The notes under the pieces: generated by a model
Told to the model about the DNA's origin: nothing
The model's database searches: none
Seen by the model: the letters and a program-made list of their open reading frames with translations, nothing else
From: Rikenellaceae bacterium
GTDB taxonomy: Bacteria; Bacteroidota; Bacteroidia; Bacteroidales; Rikenellaceae
Direction of reading: 5' to 3'
NCBI GenBank assembly: GCA_015060115.1
Contig: SUZB01000020.1
Location: 1 to 38,932 of the forward strand
DNA length: 38,932 nt
In this document: one piece after another, positions 24,277 through 34,898 of the stretch
Layout: the number at the start of each line of letters is the position of its first letter
Position numbering within the stretch: the first letter of the stretch is position 1
Program-made: the position numbers and the translations under genes

Positions 24277-25458
24277 TTAGTCAAATGGATAGGCAGCAAC
24301 GAAGCAGTCGGTAGTGCGTAGCTCCTCTTGGTGTGCCTTGAGGTTGGCTACCGAGACATCGCCTACGATATAGTTATACTCCTCCGAAGAGTACTGCTCA
24401 CGAATCTTGAGGAAGTTCAAGAGGTTGCGCTGCTCTGCCGTCTTATAGCGGAAGTATACACGGAAGATATGGTCGGTGGTATACTTGGGCAATACCGAGT
24501 CGTTAAGCTTCTTATACTCATAGCGGTAGTTATACGAACAAGCTGTGATATCGCTCAACACTGCCGAGCCGGTGGGGTGGCCACCTGCACCACGACCGAA
24601 CATAAACTGCTTGTCGTAGAACAGACCCTTGATAACCACGCCGTTGAACTCGTCCTCTACGCTGTAGATATACTTGTTGCGAGAGATAAGCTGGGGGATA
24701 ACGCACATAATAAGGCGGTCATCGAACTTCTCGACATGTGCCACAAGCTTGATACGGCGATCCTTCTCCTTGGCAAAGCGAATATCGGCATCGTTCATCG
24801 TAGAGATACCGTAGGTGAAGATCTCATCGGGCGCTACATATACGCCAAAGGCGTGTACCGTAACGATGATAAGCTTAAAGAGCGAGTCCCAGCCATCAAT
24901 ATCGAGTGTGGGGTTGCTCTCGGCAAAGCCGAGGTCCTGCGCCAACTTCAACGCCTCCTTATATCCCATATTCTCGTTGAAAATCTTCGAGAGAATAAAG
25001 TTTGACGAGCCGTTGAGGATACCCTTTACCGAGCAGAGGAGGTCGTTGTCGTAGTACTCCTCAAGGTTGCGGATAACGGGGATAGAGCCACAAGCCGAGG
25101 CATCGTACAGAAGGGCAGTATTGTACTGCTCCTGAAGGTCGATAAGCTCAGGGAGGTGGTGGCCAAGCATCTTCTTGTTACCCGACACTACGGGGATACG
25201 GCTCTTCAACGCACGCTTAACGATATCGTATGCTGCATCGGCATCGTCAATAACCTCGACAATAAGGTTGATATCCTCGTCAGCGAAGATCTCCTCGGGG
25301 TCGGTTGTAAACTCTGCCTTCACACCACGCTCCTTGTCGGTATGGCGCACGCAGATACGCTTGATAGCTACATTTGTTGAGTTGATGCGCTTCAAAACAT
25401 CGTATAGACCATGACCTACATTACCAAAGCCAAAGAGTCCAATGTTTAGTTTTTTCAT
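24277..25458 (-). CDS. hom: Homoserine dehydrogenase
   Basis: This 393-aa enzyme reduces aspartate semialdehyde to homoserine. The NAD(P) loop is GFGNVG (10-15), and SGNKKML and GILNGSSNFIL are family signatures. The C-terminal part after about residue 310 is a short extension, not a clear full ACT domain. It is last in the metY-metX-hom operon, 4 bp after metX, and supplies homoserine to MetX. A monofunctional enzyme is encoded; no aspartokinase domain is fused. Confidence 0.92.
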   Translation of the reverse strand: MKKLNIGLFGFGNVGHGLYDVLKRINSTNVAIKRICVRHTDKERGVKAEFTTDPEEIFADEDINLIVEVIDDADAAYDIVKRALKSRIPVVSGNKKMLGHHLPELIDLQEQYNTALLYDASACGSIPVIRNLEEYYDNDLLCSVKGILNGSSNFILSKIFNENMGYKEALKLAQDLGFAESNPTLDIDGWDSLFKLIIVTVHAFGVYVAPDEIFTYGISTMNDADIRFAKEKDRRIKLVAHVEKFDDRLIMCVIPQLISRNKYIYSVEDEFNGVVIKGLFYDKQFMFGRGAGGHPTGSAVLSDITACSYNYRYEYKKLNDSVLPKYTTDHIFRVYFRYKTAEQRNLLNFLKIREQYSSEEYNYIVGDVSVANLKAHQEELRTTDCFVAAYPFD

Positions 25459-25462
25459 ATCT

Positions 25463-26482
25463 CTACCTATTTATAAATTTCTGTATAATAGTATTTAGTT
25501 TTTCGTGCTCTACAAGGAAGCCATCGTGGCCAAACTCCGACTCTATGAGGTGGTACTCCACATCGGCGATATGCTCCCTAAGTGGCGTGTGTGCCTCGAC
25601 AGGGAAGAGTATATCCGATGAGATTGCCACAACCAGCGTGCGTGCCTTAATCCTGCTAAGTGCCTCAGCTATCGTGCCACGACCGCGTGCTATGTTGTGC
25701 GAGTCTACAGCCTCGGATAGGCGGTAGTACGACAGGGCATTAAATCTACGGCGTAGCTTCTCGCCCTGATACTGCTGATAGCTATGTGCTCGGCGGTCGA
25801 ATGATGCCTCAAGGGGGTTGCTCAGCTCCTGCTGTGTGGCGTTGTACGCCGCACCGCCACGATAGCTGATAAGGGCTATTGAGCGTGCTACGGCCATACC
25901 ATCAAGTCCTGCATCGTCCCTCTCCTCGCCCCACGAAGGGTCGAGGCGGATAGCCATACGCTGCGACTCGTTAAATGCTGCCGCCCAAGGCTCGGAGTAG
26001 GTGGTGGTGGCGATAAGGGCGAGGTTCTCCATAAACTCAGGCTCCATAATCGCCCACTCCATACACTGAAAACCACCAATCGAGCTGCCGATAAGCAACT
26101 TAACGCGCTCGATGCCAAGCTCCTTGGCGAGCAACTGATGACAGGCGACCATATCGCGCACCGTGATGCGTGGGAAGTCGTAGTACCACTTCTTGCCCGT
26201 TGCGGGGTTTACGGTTAGTGGCGATGTCGTGCCGTAGTGTGAGCCGAGGAAGTTGGCGCACACAATGAAGTAGCGCTCAGGGTCAAGGAACTTGCCTTGC
26301 TCCACCGTGTGTGGCCACCAGTCGGCAACATCGGAGTTTGCCGTGAGGGCGTGGCACACCCAGATAACATTATCCTTGGCCTCGTTAAGCTCACCAAAGG
26401 TGTCGTAGGCAATCTCCAAAGAGGGTAGTACCTCACCCGATTCGAGCTTAAAGGGGGCGTTATGTCTATATAGTTTGCTCAT
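25463..26482 (-). CDS. metX: Homoserine O-acetyltransferase
   Basis: This is a 339-aa alpha/beta-hydrolase-fold enzyme that activates homoserine with acetyl-CoA (or succinyl-CoA in some members). The catalytic triad is visible: Ser134 in GSSIGG, Asp290 in SSDILFP and His319 in GHDGF. The MetX block CHALTANSDV and NFLGSHYGTTSP lie upstream of the nucleophile. It follows metY by 2 bp. Acetyl donor use is inferred from the MetX family, not proven. Confidence 0.95.
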   Translation of the reverse strand: MSKLYRHNAPFKLESGEVLPSLEIAYDTFGELNEAKDNVIWVCHALTANSDVADWWPHTVEQGKFLDPERYFIVCANFLGSHYGTTSPLTVNPATGKKWYYDFPRITVRDMVACHQLLAKELGIERVKLLIGSSIGGFQCMEWAIMEPEFMENLALIATTTYSEPWAAAFNESQRMAIRLDPSWGEERDDAGLDGMAVARSIALISYRGGAAYNATQQELSNPLEASFDRRAHSYQQYQGEKLRRRFNALSYYRLSEAVDSHNIARGRGTIAEALSRIKARTLVVAISSDILFPVEAHTPLREHIADVEYHLIESEFGHDGFLVEHEKLNTIIQKFINR

Positions 26483-26484
26483 TG

Positions 26485-27768
26485 TTAGATGTTGCTCAGT
26501 GCCTCCTCATAGTCGGCGATGATATCCTCGACATTCTCCAAACCGAGCGAGATACGCAGTAGGGTAGGTGTGATGCCGGCAGCACGCTTTGCCTCGTCCG
26601 AGAGTTGCTTGTGCGTTGTCGATGCGGGGTGCGTAACAACCGATATTGAGTCGCCAATCATCGTCATATTGCCCGATAGCTTGAGGCTCTCTACGAACTT
26701 CACGGTAGACTCCAAGTCGCCCTTAAGCTCGATGGTGAGGACTGCCGAAGCGCCGTGGCGGAAGTACTTCTTTGCCAACTCGTGGCTCGGATGATCCTCG
26801 AAGCCAACGAAGCTGACACGCTCCACCTTGGGGTGGTTGCGGCAGAACTCGGCAAGCTTGTATGTCGACTCTACCTCGTGCTTAACACGCAACGAGAGGG
26901 TCTCCAAGCCGAGCAACATAAGATAGGCATCGAATGCCGAGGGGCAGCAACCGAAGTCGCGCATGCCATCAACACGGCACTTTACGATAAATGACTGATT
27001 GCCAAAGGCATCGTAGAGGTTGAGACCGTGATAACCCTCAGATGGGCCGTCAATTTCGGGGAACTTGCCCGCAGCACGCCAGTCGAACTTGCCGCTATCT
27101 ACGATGATACCACCCATAGCTGTGCCGTGTCCGTTAATCCACTTTGTCGCCGAGTCGGTGATGATGTCGGCGCCCCACTCAAAGGGGTTACATAGATAAC
27201 CGCCCGCACCAAAGGTGTTATCAACGATAAGGGGAATATTGTTCGAGTGAGCCACCTTTGCCAATGCCTCAATGTCGGCAACACGACAGGTGGGGTTGCC
27301 CATAGACTCCACGAAGATGGCGCGTGTGCGCTCATCAACAAGCTCGGCGATATCCTCTGCCGAGTCGCTCTTGGCCAAACGGCAGTCAATGCCCACATTG
27401 CGCAACGAGATAACAAACTGATTGTGTGTGCCACCATAGAGGTATGGCGATGCCACGATATTGTCGCCCGCCTTGGCTAATGCCGTTACGGTGAGCAATA
27501 TAGCCGACATTCCCGATGCTGTGGCCAACGCTCCAACGCCACCATAGAGGGCTGCAATACGCTCCTCGTATGCCGCTGTTGTGGGGTTGTGCAGACGGGT
27601 GTAGATATATCCTGGCTCACTCAGGGTGAAGAGGTTGGCGGCATACTCGCAAGTGGGGAAGTGATATGCTGCGGTGGGGTGGATGGCGATACCTCGCGAC
27701 TGCGATGCGTCAATATGATAGCCACCGTGTATCTGAAGTGTCTCGAAGTGTAATTTTTTAGTGCTCAT
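26485..27768 (-). CDS. metY: O-acetylhomoserine sulfhydrylase (PLP)
   Basis: This 427-aa Cys/Met-metabolism PLP enzyme converts O-acetylhomoserine and sulfide to homocysteine. The PLP lysine is Lys209 in DSATKWINGHGT. The YTRLHNPT motif and the long MetY-type insertion (DAFGNQSFIVKCRVDGMRDF) separate it from cystathionine gamma-synthase. It is the first enzyme gene of the operon. A roughly 220-nt leader with a Met/Cys-rich peptide and hairpins precedes it, so methionine-responsive attenuation is likely. Confidence 0.94.
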   Translation of the reverse strand: MSTKKLHFETLQIHGGYHIDASQSRGIAIHPTAAYHFPTCEYAANLFTLSEPGYIYTRLHNPTTAAYEERIAALYGGVGALATASGMSAILLTVTALAKAGDNIVASPYLYGGTHNQFVISLRNVGIDCRLAKSDSAEDIAELVDERTRAIFVESMGNPTCRVADIEALAKVAHSNNIPLIVDNTFGAGGYLCNPFEWGADIITDSATKWINGHGTAMGGIIVDSGKFDWRAAGKFPEIDGPSEGYHGLNLYDAFGNQSFIVKCRVDGMRDFGCCPSAFDAYLMLLGLETLSLRVKHEVESTYKLAEFCRNHPKVERVSFVGFEDHPSHELAKKYFRHGASAVLTIELKGDLESTVKFVESLKLSGNMTMIGDSISVVTHPASTTHKQLSDEAKRAAGITPTLLRISLGLENVEDIIADYEEALSNI

Positions 27769-27791
27769 ATCTCTATCAAACTGTTTTGTTC

Positions 27792-27906
27792 AAAAAATCA
27801 ATCCGTGCGCCCACTACTATGGTGTGCGTACATTAATATATATATAGGTAAGGTAAAGGTGCGGTGGAGCATATCCACACAAAGGATAAGTAGTGCCTAA
27901 CGGCAC
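27792..27906 (-). promoter_or_regulatory. Possible attenuator hairpins in the met leader
   Basis: On the mRNA strand, GTGCC-gtta-GGCAC (complement of 27893-27906) spans the stop codon of the leader peptide. Next comes GTGGA-tatgc-TCCAC (complement of 27864-27878), and later a T6 run (complement of 27792-27797) before metY. A perfect terminator stem before the T run is not obvious, so the exact mechanism is open. No SAM riboswitch consensus was recognised. Confidence 0.5.
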
Positions 27907-27986
27907 ATTCGCATAGACATAACACGCTCAAGCGCCATCATCGCCGATGCCGCAAATAGGTAGTTGTTATGTGTTAACTCTCTCAT
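27897..27986 (-). CDS. Met/Cys-rich leader peptide of the met operon (29 aa)
   Basis: A 29-codon frame starts MRELTHNNYLF and ends VMSMRMCR. It has six Met and one Cys, with three Met and the Cys in the last seven residues. Its ATG lies 7 nt after a perfect -7 box with a -33 at the right distance, so the transcript should be leaderless or nearly so. The stop codon sits inside a hairpin. Clustered codons for the pathway's product amino acids just before a hairpin are the mark of a transcription-attenuation leader. No protein function is implied. Confidence 0.7.
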   Translation of the reverse strand: MRELTHNNYLFAASAMMALERVMSMRMCR

Positions 27987-27993
27987 AGCAACA

Positions 27994-28025
27994 CAAAATT
28001 AAATAAATTTTTTTAATTATGCAAA
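27994..28025 (-). promoter_or_regulatory. Promoter of the met operon
   Basis: The -7 TAATTTTG (complement of 27994-28001) and -33 TTTG (complement of 28022-28025) are separated by exactly 20 bp. The expected start is at about 27987-27990, adjacent to the leader-peptide ATG at 27986. Confidence 0.8.
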
Positions 28026-28051
28026 TATTTTAGAAAGAGAGAGGCGCAGTC

Positions 28052-28163
28052 ATTAGAGAATTTAGGGAAATTAGGGAATTTAGAGAATTTAAGGAGAGCG
28101 CTATCATCATTTATTCCTTAAGCTCCCTACTCTCATTAAACTCTCTAAACTCCCTAATAAACT
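28052..28163. repeat. Diverged TTAGGG-type palindromic repeat
   Basis: TTTAGGGAAATTAGGGAATT arms, a degenerate inverted core (GAGCGCTATCATCATTTATTC) and the opposing arm CTCCCTACTCTCATTAAACTC repeat the layout seen near 17.3, 24.1 and 34.8 kb. Confidence 0.65.
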
Positions 28164-28185
28164 TGTACCCAGTCAGCAATCAGCC

Positions 28186-28309
28186 AATTTCTTGTCAGAA
28201 GGGGTCTAATTTGGTCTCGACACGAAGAAGCCCGGATGGGACATACTAAGCGTATTTCCCATTCGGGCTTCTGACTGAGAGGCCGAAGTAGACCCCTTAT
28301 CACAAGAAA

Positions 28310-28312
<3 letters not shown>
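28186..28312 (-). repeat. Stop-codon-fused folded element, copy E (gapA)
   Basis: 127 bp in gapA orientation. It begins at the gapA stop (TAATTTCTTGTGATAAGGGG) and ends CCCCTTCTGACAAGAAATT. Inside are a small hairpin GGTC-tactt-(C)GGCC, the stem AGAAGCCCG...CGGGCTTCT and the apical GGGAAATAC-gctta-GTATGTCCC. Its direction follows its gene on the minus strand, like the plus-strand copies follow theirs. Confidence 0.85.
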
Positions 28313-29338
<1,026 letters not shown>

Positions 29339-29397
29339 TTAGTTAATGAATTAATTTGTCCTAAATGTGATGGCGTGAAACCATTGTTTTAACCTTA

Positions 29398-29429
29398 CAA
29401 AGTTATGCAATTTTGGTCGATAAAGCAAA
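29398..29429 (-). promoter_or_regulatory. Promoter of gapA
   Basis: The -7 TAACTTTG (complement of 29398-29405) and -33 TTTG (complement of 29426-29429) are 20 bp apart, a full consensus match. The leader is about 65 nt. Confidence 0.85.
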
Positions 29430-29458
29430 CGAATTTCGATTTATTTGCACATTTTGCA

Positions 29459-30214
29459 CTATTTCGCTACACTCTTTGCTCGTTTTGCCATTGCAGAGGC
29501 GAAAACAAAGTCGTTGAGCTCGCGGTTTTCCGAGAGCAAGATGTCATCCTTTGTGCCCTCCCACCACTTGTTGCCTTCGTGGATATATACAATCTTTTCG
29601 CCAATCTCCATCACAGAGTTCATATCGTGGGTGTTGATGATAGTCGTGATATTAAACTCCTTGGTGATGTCGTGGATAAGGTTGTCGATGACCACCGAGG
29701 TCTGCGGGTCGAGGCCTGAGTTGGGCTCGTCGCAGAAGAGATAGCGGGGGTTGAGCACGATAGCTCGCGCTATGGCCACACGCTTGACCATACCGCCACT
29801 AAGCTCCGAGGGATATAGGTGGTCGGCACCCTCTAATCGTACACGCTCCAAGCAGAAATCGACTCTATCACGCTTCTCGCCATCCGACATCTCGGTGAAG
29901 AGGTCGAGGGGTAGGCGGACATTCTCCCTCACGGTCGATGAGTCGAGCAGTGCGCCACCCTGAAAAATCATACCTATATCCTTGCGTATCGCCTTGCGCT
30001 CGCGGAAGTTAAGGTCGGTGTAGCACACATCGTCGTAGAATATTTTGCCTTGGTCTACATCGTGCAGGCCAACCAAAGACTTGAGTAACACGGTCTTACC
30101 CGAACCGCTTCGGCCGATGATAAGGTTTGTCTTGCCTGTGTCAAACTCTACGCTGATATCCTTCAGCACGGTGCGACCCTCGAAGGTCTTTGATATATGG
30201 TCGGCTCGTATCAT
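29459..30214 (-). CDS. ABC transporter ATPase, MlaF-like
   Basis: This 251-aa nucleotide-binding protein has Walker A GRSGSGKT (34-41), a Q-loop (IFQGG), signature LSGGM (138-142), Walker B YLFCDE (158-163), D-loop SGLD and switch His196. Gene order with an MlaE-type permease (4-bp ATGA overlap) points to an MCE-type lipid transporter that moves phospholipids between inner and outer membrane. No MCE (MlaD) gene lies beside it in the window, which is odd for a complete system. Confidence 0.85.
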   Translation of the reverse strand: MIRADHISKTFEGRTVLKDISVEFDTGKTNLIIGRSGSGKTVLLKSLVGLHDVDQGKIFYDDVCYTDLNFRERKAIRKDIGMIFQGGALLDSSTVRENVRLPLDLFTEMSDGEKRDRVDFCLERVRLEGADHLYPSELSGGMVKRVAIARAIVLNPRYLFCDEPNSGLDPQTSVVIDNLIHDITKEFNITTIINTHDMNSVMEIGEKIVYIHEGNKWWEGTKDDILLSENRELNDFVFASAMAKRAKSVAK

Positions 30215-30954
30215 ACGCGCATAATTTGTGTTAGGATAAGGTCAAAAATCATAATCGTCACGGAGCTTGCCACCACAGCACGGGTCGATGCACGACCCAC
30301 CTCTAATGAGTTGCCCTTGGCGTAGTAGCCACAGTAGGCCGAGATAGATGTTATGATAAAGGCAAATACAGAGCCCTTGACCAAAGCATAGGTAATAGAG
30401 AATGGCTCGAAGTAGTAGAACAAGCCCTCGATATAGTCGCCCGGAAGCATAAGACCACCCCAACGAGCGATGACATAACCACCGATGATACCCACAAAGA
30501 TACTGAATAGTGTGAGGATGGGGAAGAATATCACCGTTGCCACAATCTTGGGTAGGATAAGGTACGAAGCAGAGTTTACGCCCATAATTTCGAGGGCATC
30601 AATCTGCTCGGTGATACGCATCGTACCAATCTCCGAGGCGATATTTGAGCCCACCTTACCCGCAAGGATAAGCGCCACTACCGTAGACGAAAACTCAAGA
30701 ATCATCACCTCGCGTGTGGCGTAGCCAATCATAAACTTGGGGATAAAGGGCGACTCAAGAGTGATTGCCATCTGCAATGCCACAACAGCACCGATAAATG
30801 TCGAGATAATCGCCGTGAGCGAGATAGAGTTGAAGCCAAGAGCCTCCATCTCGAACATAATTCTGCGACGATAGATGCGCCCCTTCTCAGGTCGCGAGAA
30901 TACCTTTGCAAGCAACATAAAGTACTTGCCGATATGTTCAAAAAGTTTTATCAT
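30211..30954 (-). CDS. MlaE-family lipid ABC transporter permease
   Basis: This is a 247-aa membrane protein with five or six hydrophobic segments and the MlaE signature region (AGKVGSNIASEIGTMRITEQ, then IDALEIMGVNSASYLILPKI). An N-terminal amphipathic stretch (YFMLLAKVFSRPEKGRIYRR) precedes the first helix, as in MlaE. It acts with the overlapping ATPase gene. The upstream DUF4834 gene is 109 bp away and may or may not be in the same unit. Confidence 0.88.
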   Translation of the reverse strand: MIKLFEHIGKYFMLLAKVFSRPEKGRIYRRRIMFEMEALGFNSISLTAIISTFIGAVVALQMAITLESPFIPKFMIGYATREVMILEFSSTVVALILAGKVGSNIASEIGTMRITEQIDALEIMGVNSASYLILPKIVATVIFFPILTLFSIFVGIIGGYVIARWGGLMLPGDYIEGLFYYFEPFSITYALVKGSVFAFIITSISAYCGYYAKGNSLEVGRASTRAVVASSVTIMIFDLILTQIMRV

Positions 30955-31063
30955 CTGGGTTACTTTCGTTTGATTTTGGAAGCTGTTTTAATTTTATTTC
31001 GAGAATCCGAAACATCTGTCAGCCTCAATGATTTAACTTATTTAATAAAATTAAAACATCTTC

Positions 31064-31531
31064 TTACTCAACCTCCTCGAAATCGACATAGTCGCCAACC
31101 TTGTCGTTTACCCTCTTCTGCGTTGAGCCTGAGGTCGTTGTCGTCGTTTGGCTATTTGTGTTGTTTTGGGAGTTGCGCTTTGCAGCATCTGCCTGTGCCT
31201 GCATCTGGCGCACAAGCTCTTCGAGTGTCATACCACCTGTCGAGAAGCCTCCAAAGCCGTTGAAGCCACCTGCCGAGCCTGAAGAGTTGAAGCCTGCGCC
31301 CGATGCTGTTTGGCGGAACTGGTTGTTCAGCTCTCGCTGCATCTTGCGCATACGCCACCAGCCGATGCCGAGGATAAGGAGAAAGAGGGCTATAATGCCC
31401 AAAATTATCCAGCCCACAACCTTGAAGAATGCAGGTGCCAGAATCGCCACAACGAGCAGAAAGAAGCAGAGGAAAGGGTTGCGCTCGATAAAGGCGAGCA
31501 GACCCAATATGATTATTCGTAGTATATTCAT
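31064..31531 (-). CDS. DUF4834-type small membrane protein
   Basis: This is a 155-aa protein with two hydrophobic segments near the N-terminus (residues 17-56, with FFLLVVAILAPAFFKVVGWI), then a basic WRMRKMQREL stretch. A Gly/Phe/Ser-rich linker, a Gln/Asn/Thr low-complexity region and a conserved-looking acidic end KVGDYVDFEEVE follow. The layout matches the Bacteroidota DUF4834 family as I recall it. Function is unknown. Confidence 0.7.
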   Translation of the reverse strand: MNILRIIILGLLAFIERNPFLCFFLLVVAILAPAFFKVVGWIILGIIALFLLILGIGWWRMRKMQRELNNQFRQTASGAGFNSSGSAGGFNGFGGFSTGGMTLEELVRQMQAQADAAKRNSQNNTNSQTTTTTSGSTQKRVNDKVGDYVDFEEVE

Positions 31532-31633
31532 TTTCGTTCTCTATATTTCATATAGGGCGACAAAGTTACGAAAAAAATGGCGAAATAAAAAATCGCAGAG
31601 ATTTTTAGGATAACTATCTCTCCATAAAGACAA

Positions 31634-31662
31634 GTGAGCGCCAAGCAACGGCTGGCACTCAC
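31634..31662. terminator. Hairpin between hydrolase and DUF4834 genes
   Basis: GTGAGCGCCA (31634-31643) pairs with TGGCACTCAC (31653-31662) with one mismatch. It lies just after the minus-strand hydrolase stop. A T tract is missing, so its role as a terminator is uncertain. Confidence 0.4.
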
Positions 31663-31668
31663 TCATCG

Positions 31669-32634
31669 TTATTTCGCTTTTCCTGCGTAGTTTGTCTTGA
31701 GGTAATCCTTTGCTGTAAAGCGTGTTGGGCGCTTCTCGCCGTCCCATAGCGAGGCATCAACTACGGTGCGCTGTTTACGGCCCTCCTTGACATAATCCTC
31801 GATAAACTGCACGATAAGGTCGCACTGATAGATTAGCGGTATGCCTGCCATCGAGTGGTCGATATACTCTGCCGAGTAGAACATATATGGCGAGCGGAGT
31901 TTGTCGAGCTGTTTGGCGATATATTTCGAGCCATAGAAGCCCACGCCAAAGACCGATGCTCGGTTGTATGGTACATTGCTATCCGACGAGCCGTGAAAGA
32001 GAAGTATCGGTGCGGGAGCGCTCTTAAACTTAGGCTTGCCATCGGCAGAGTAGATAGCTCCTGCACAAGATATTACGGCAGCGTAGCGAAAATCCTCGGG
32101 CAACACCTTTGCCAGTTTGTGGTCGTTGCAACGCATATACTCGGCTTGCAACGAGGCGATAGCACCAGCACTTGAGCCACTAAGCATAATCATTTCGGGA
32201 TCTACGCCCCACTCCTCGGCGTTATCCAGCACAAAGAGCGTTGCCGAGTAGATATCCTCCGAGGCGATATTCACAGCATTGGTCATCGCATCAATCACAC
32301 CTCTAATTCCGAGCTTCTCGCCCGACTTTTTGCCTAAATCCTTGAGACCTAAGCGGTAGTCTATCGTCGCTACCACGATGCCCTCTTTTGCCAGATGCTC
32401 GAAGTAGCGGTGGTAGTATTCGTGGTTGCGCTCTCCGCGTACAAAGCCTCCGCCAAAGACAAAAATCATACAGGGGCGGGGCTTCTCGGTTGTCATATCT
32501 ACGGCGTGGCGGTCGAGGTAAAGCTCCACACCATCGGTTGTGGCATAGTGAAATGTTTTGCACTCAACCTCCTGCGCTGTAGCAACTGCACAGCCCATCA
32601 CAAAACCAATCACCAAAAGTGCAATCTTTCTCAT
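31669..32634 (-). CDS. Exported alpha/beta hydrolase (esterase/lipase-like)
   Basis: This is a 321-aa protein from ATG 32634 (MRKIALLVIGFVMGCAVATAQ), which gives a clean signal peptide; an in-frame ATG ten codons earlier is less suitable. FGGGFVRGER is the oxyanion-hole block of the hormone-sensitive-lipase-like branch, LSGSSAGAIA the nucleophile elbow (GxSxG), FHGSSDSNVP supplies the acid residue and EYIDHSMAGIP the His. The mature protein should be periplasmic or surface located. Substrate is unknown; carbohydrate acetyl esters are one possibility given the nearby esterase and GH30 gene. Confidence 0.85.
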   Translation of the reverse strand: MRKIALLVIGFVMGCAVATAQEVECKTFHYATTDGVELYLDRHAVDMTTEKPRPCMIFVFGGGFVRGERNHEYYHRYFEHLAKEGIVVATIDYRLGLKDLGKKSGEKLGIRGVIDAMTNAVNIASEDIYSATLFVLDNAEEWGVDPEMIMLSGSSAGAIASLQAEYMRCNDHKLAKVLPEDFRYAAVISCAGAIYSADGKPKFKSAPAPILLFHGSSDSNVPYNRASVFGVGFYGSKYIAKQLDKLRSPYMFYSAEYIDHSMAGIPLIYQCDLIVQFIEDYVKEGRKQRTVVDASLWDGEKRPTRFTAKDYLKTNYAGKAK

Positions 32635-32678
32635 TATAAGTAATTTATTTCTAATAACTAACAACTAATAACTAATAA

Positions 32679-33179
32679 CTAAAAACTCTCTCCCTTCTCC
32701 CACTCTCCAATCTCCATATTCTTTATTTCGCCTGCCTCGATATCAAACCTTACGGCGGTGCGCACCTTGTGGATGCCGTACTTGCCCGCAGCACCGGGGT
32801 TGATATGCAGTAGGTCGTATATGGGGTCGTAGATAACCTTCAGTATGTGCGAGTGTCCGGCAACAAAAATTTTGGGGCGTGCGCCGTGAATATGTTGCAG
32901 AGCCTTGGGTGCATATTTGCGCGGATAGCCACCAATATGTGTCATCAGCACCTTGACGCCCTCGACCTCGAAGAAGCAAAATTCGCCATACATACGCCTG
33001 ACAATCTCGCCATCAATATTGCCATATACAGCACGCAGGGGCTTAAACGCGGCTATCTTGTCGGCAACCTCCGTAGTGCCAAAGTCGCCTGCACACCACA
33101 CCTCATCGCAGGGCTGTAGGAAATCTTGCAACACCTTGTCGAATGTGCCGTGCGTATCAGAAATTATGCCTATCTTCAT
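32679..33179 (-). CDS. YfcE/MJ0936-family metallophosphoesterase
   Basis: This 166-aa compact phosphodiesterase has all five calcineurin-like metal-binding blocks in order: SDTHG, GDFG, GNIDG, THIGG and GHSH. It is cytoplasmic, with no signal. Family members hydrolyse phosphodiester bonds of small substrates; the natural substrate is not known. It ends about 45 bp upstream of the alpha/beta hydrolase in the same direction, separated by an AACTAACAACTAATAAC repeat. Confidence 0.9.
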   Translation of the reverse strand: MKIGIISDTHGTFDKVLQDFLQPCDEVWCAGDFGTTEVADKIAAFKPLRAVYGNIDGEIVRRMYGEFCFFEVEGVKVLMTHIGGYPRKYAPKALQHIHGARPKIFVAGHSHILKVIYDPIYDLLHINPGAAGKYGIHKVRTAVRFDIEAGEIKNMEIGEWEKGESF

Positions 33180-33209
33180 TCTCTTGCTAAATCAATGCCA
33201 TTTGTTAGG

Positions 33210-33237
33210 CAAATATAGGAAAAATTTCGTACCTTTG
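33210..33237. promoter_or_regulatory. Divergent -7 boxes between phosphoesterase and esterase genes
   Basis: TATATTTG on the minus strand (complement of 33210-33217) faces the phosphoesterase. TACCTTTG on the plus strand (33230-33237) faces the esterase. Neither has a clear -33 TTTG at 19-21 bp. Confidence 0.5.
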
Positions 33238-33255
33238 TTTGAAATATATTAGTAA

Positions 33256-34461
<1,206 letters not shown>

Positions 34462-34464
<3 letters not shown>

Positions 34465-34590
34465 TTTGTTGTGAAAAGCCGCAATCTGCGGCACCAAACT
34501 TAGAGCCTCGAATGGGAAATACATCTTAGTATGTCCCATCCGAGGCTCTTTCATTTGGCACCACATCTCACGACTTTTGACACCAAATTA
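34462..34590 (+). repeat. Stop-codon-fused folded element, copy F1 (esterase)
   Basis: 129 bp, differing from copy A (glnS, 30 kb away) at four positions. The outer pair changed from TTTCTTG/CAAGAAA to TTTGTTG/CACCAAA, including a compensated C-G to G-C switch. The inner stem is now a perfect GAGCCTCG/CGAGGCTC. Confidence 0.85.
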
Positions 34591-34719
34591 ATTTGCTGTG
34601 AAAAGGCAGTACCTCCTGCCGCTAACAAAAAGTCCCGACAATGAGCAGTACGCCATAGTACAGCCCATCGTCGGGATTTTTGCCGAGCGTTGTATCTACT
34701 ACCTTTTGACAACAAATTA
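34589..34719 (+). repeat. Tandem folded element, copy F2
   Basis: 131 bp, sharing the bases TA (34589-34590) with the end of F1. Ends TAATTTGCTGTGAAAAGG and CCTTTTGACAACAAATTA pair. Inside are the small hairpin GGCAG-tacct-CCTGCC, CGCT/AGCG, the stem AAAAAGTCCCGAC...GTCGGGATTTTT and apical AGTAC/GTAC. It is the only copy not attached to a gene's stop codon. Confidence 0.8.
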
Positions 34720-34738
34720 GGTCGAGGGGATTGGGTAG

Positions 34739-34898
34739 GTGGATGTATTAGTGAGTTTAATGAATTTAGGGAGTGTAACGAGTTTAGGGATAAATGTCGG
34801 TAGCACCTCCCTAATTTCTCTAAATTCACTAATTTCCCTAAATTCGCTATTTTGCGCTGAGTTTAACGATAAAGGTCGCGCTCTCCCTAAGCTCCCTA
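34739..34898. repeat. TTAGGG-type palindromic repeat
   Basis: AGTGAGTTTAATGAATTTAG units, the core TTAGGGATAAATGTCGGTAG at 34784-34803 and the opposing arm TCCCTAATTTCTCTAAATTC make another large imperfect palindrome, with a shortened second copy near 34860-34890. Confidence 0.7.

Noticed and set aside
24328..25005. 225-aa antisense frame in hom
   Set aside because: It is a shadow of homoserine dehydrogenase.
27769..28000. SAM riboswitch before metY
   Set aside because: I could not find the conserved SAM-I or SAM-II core; the leader peptide explains the region better.
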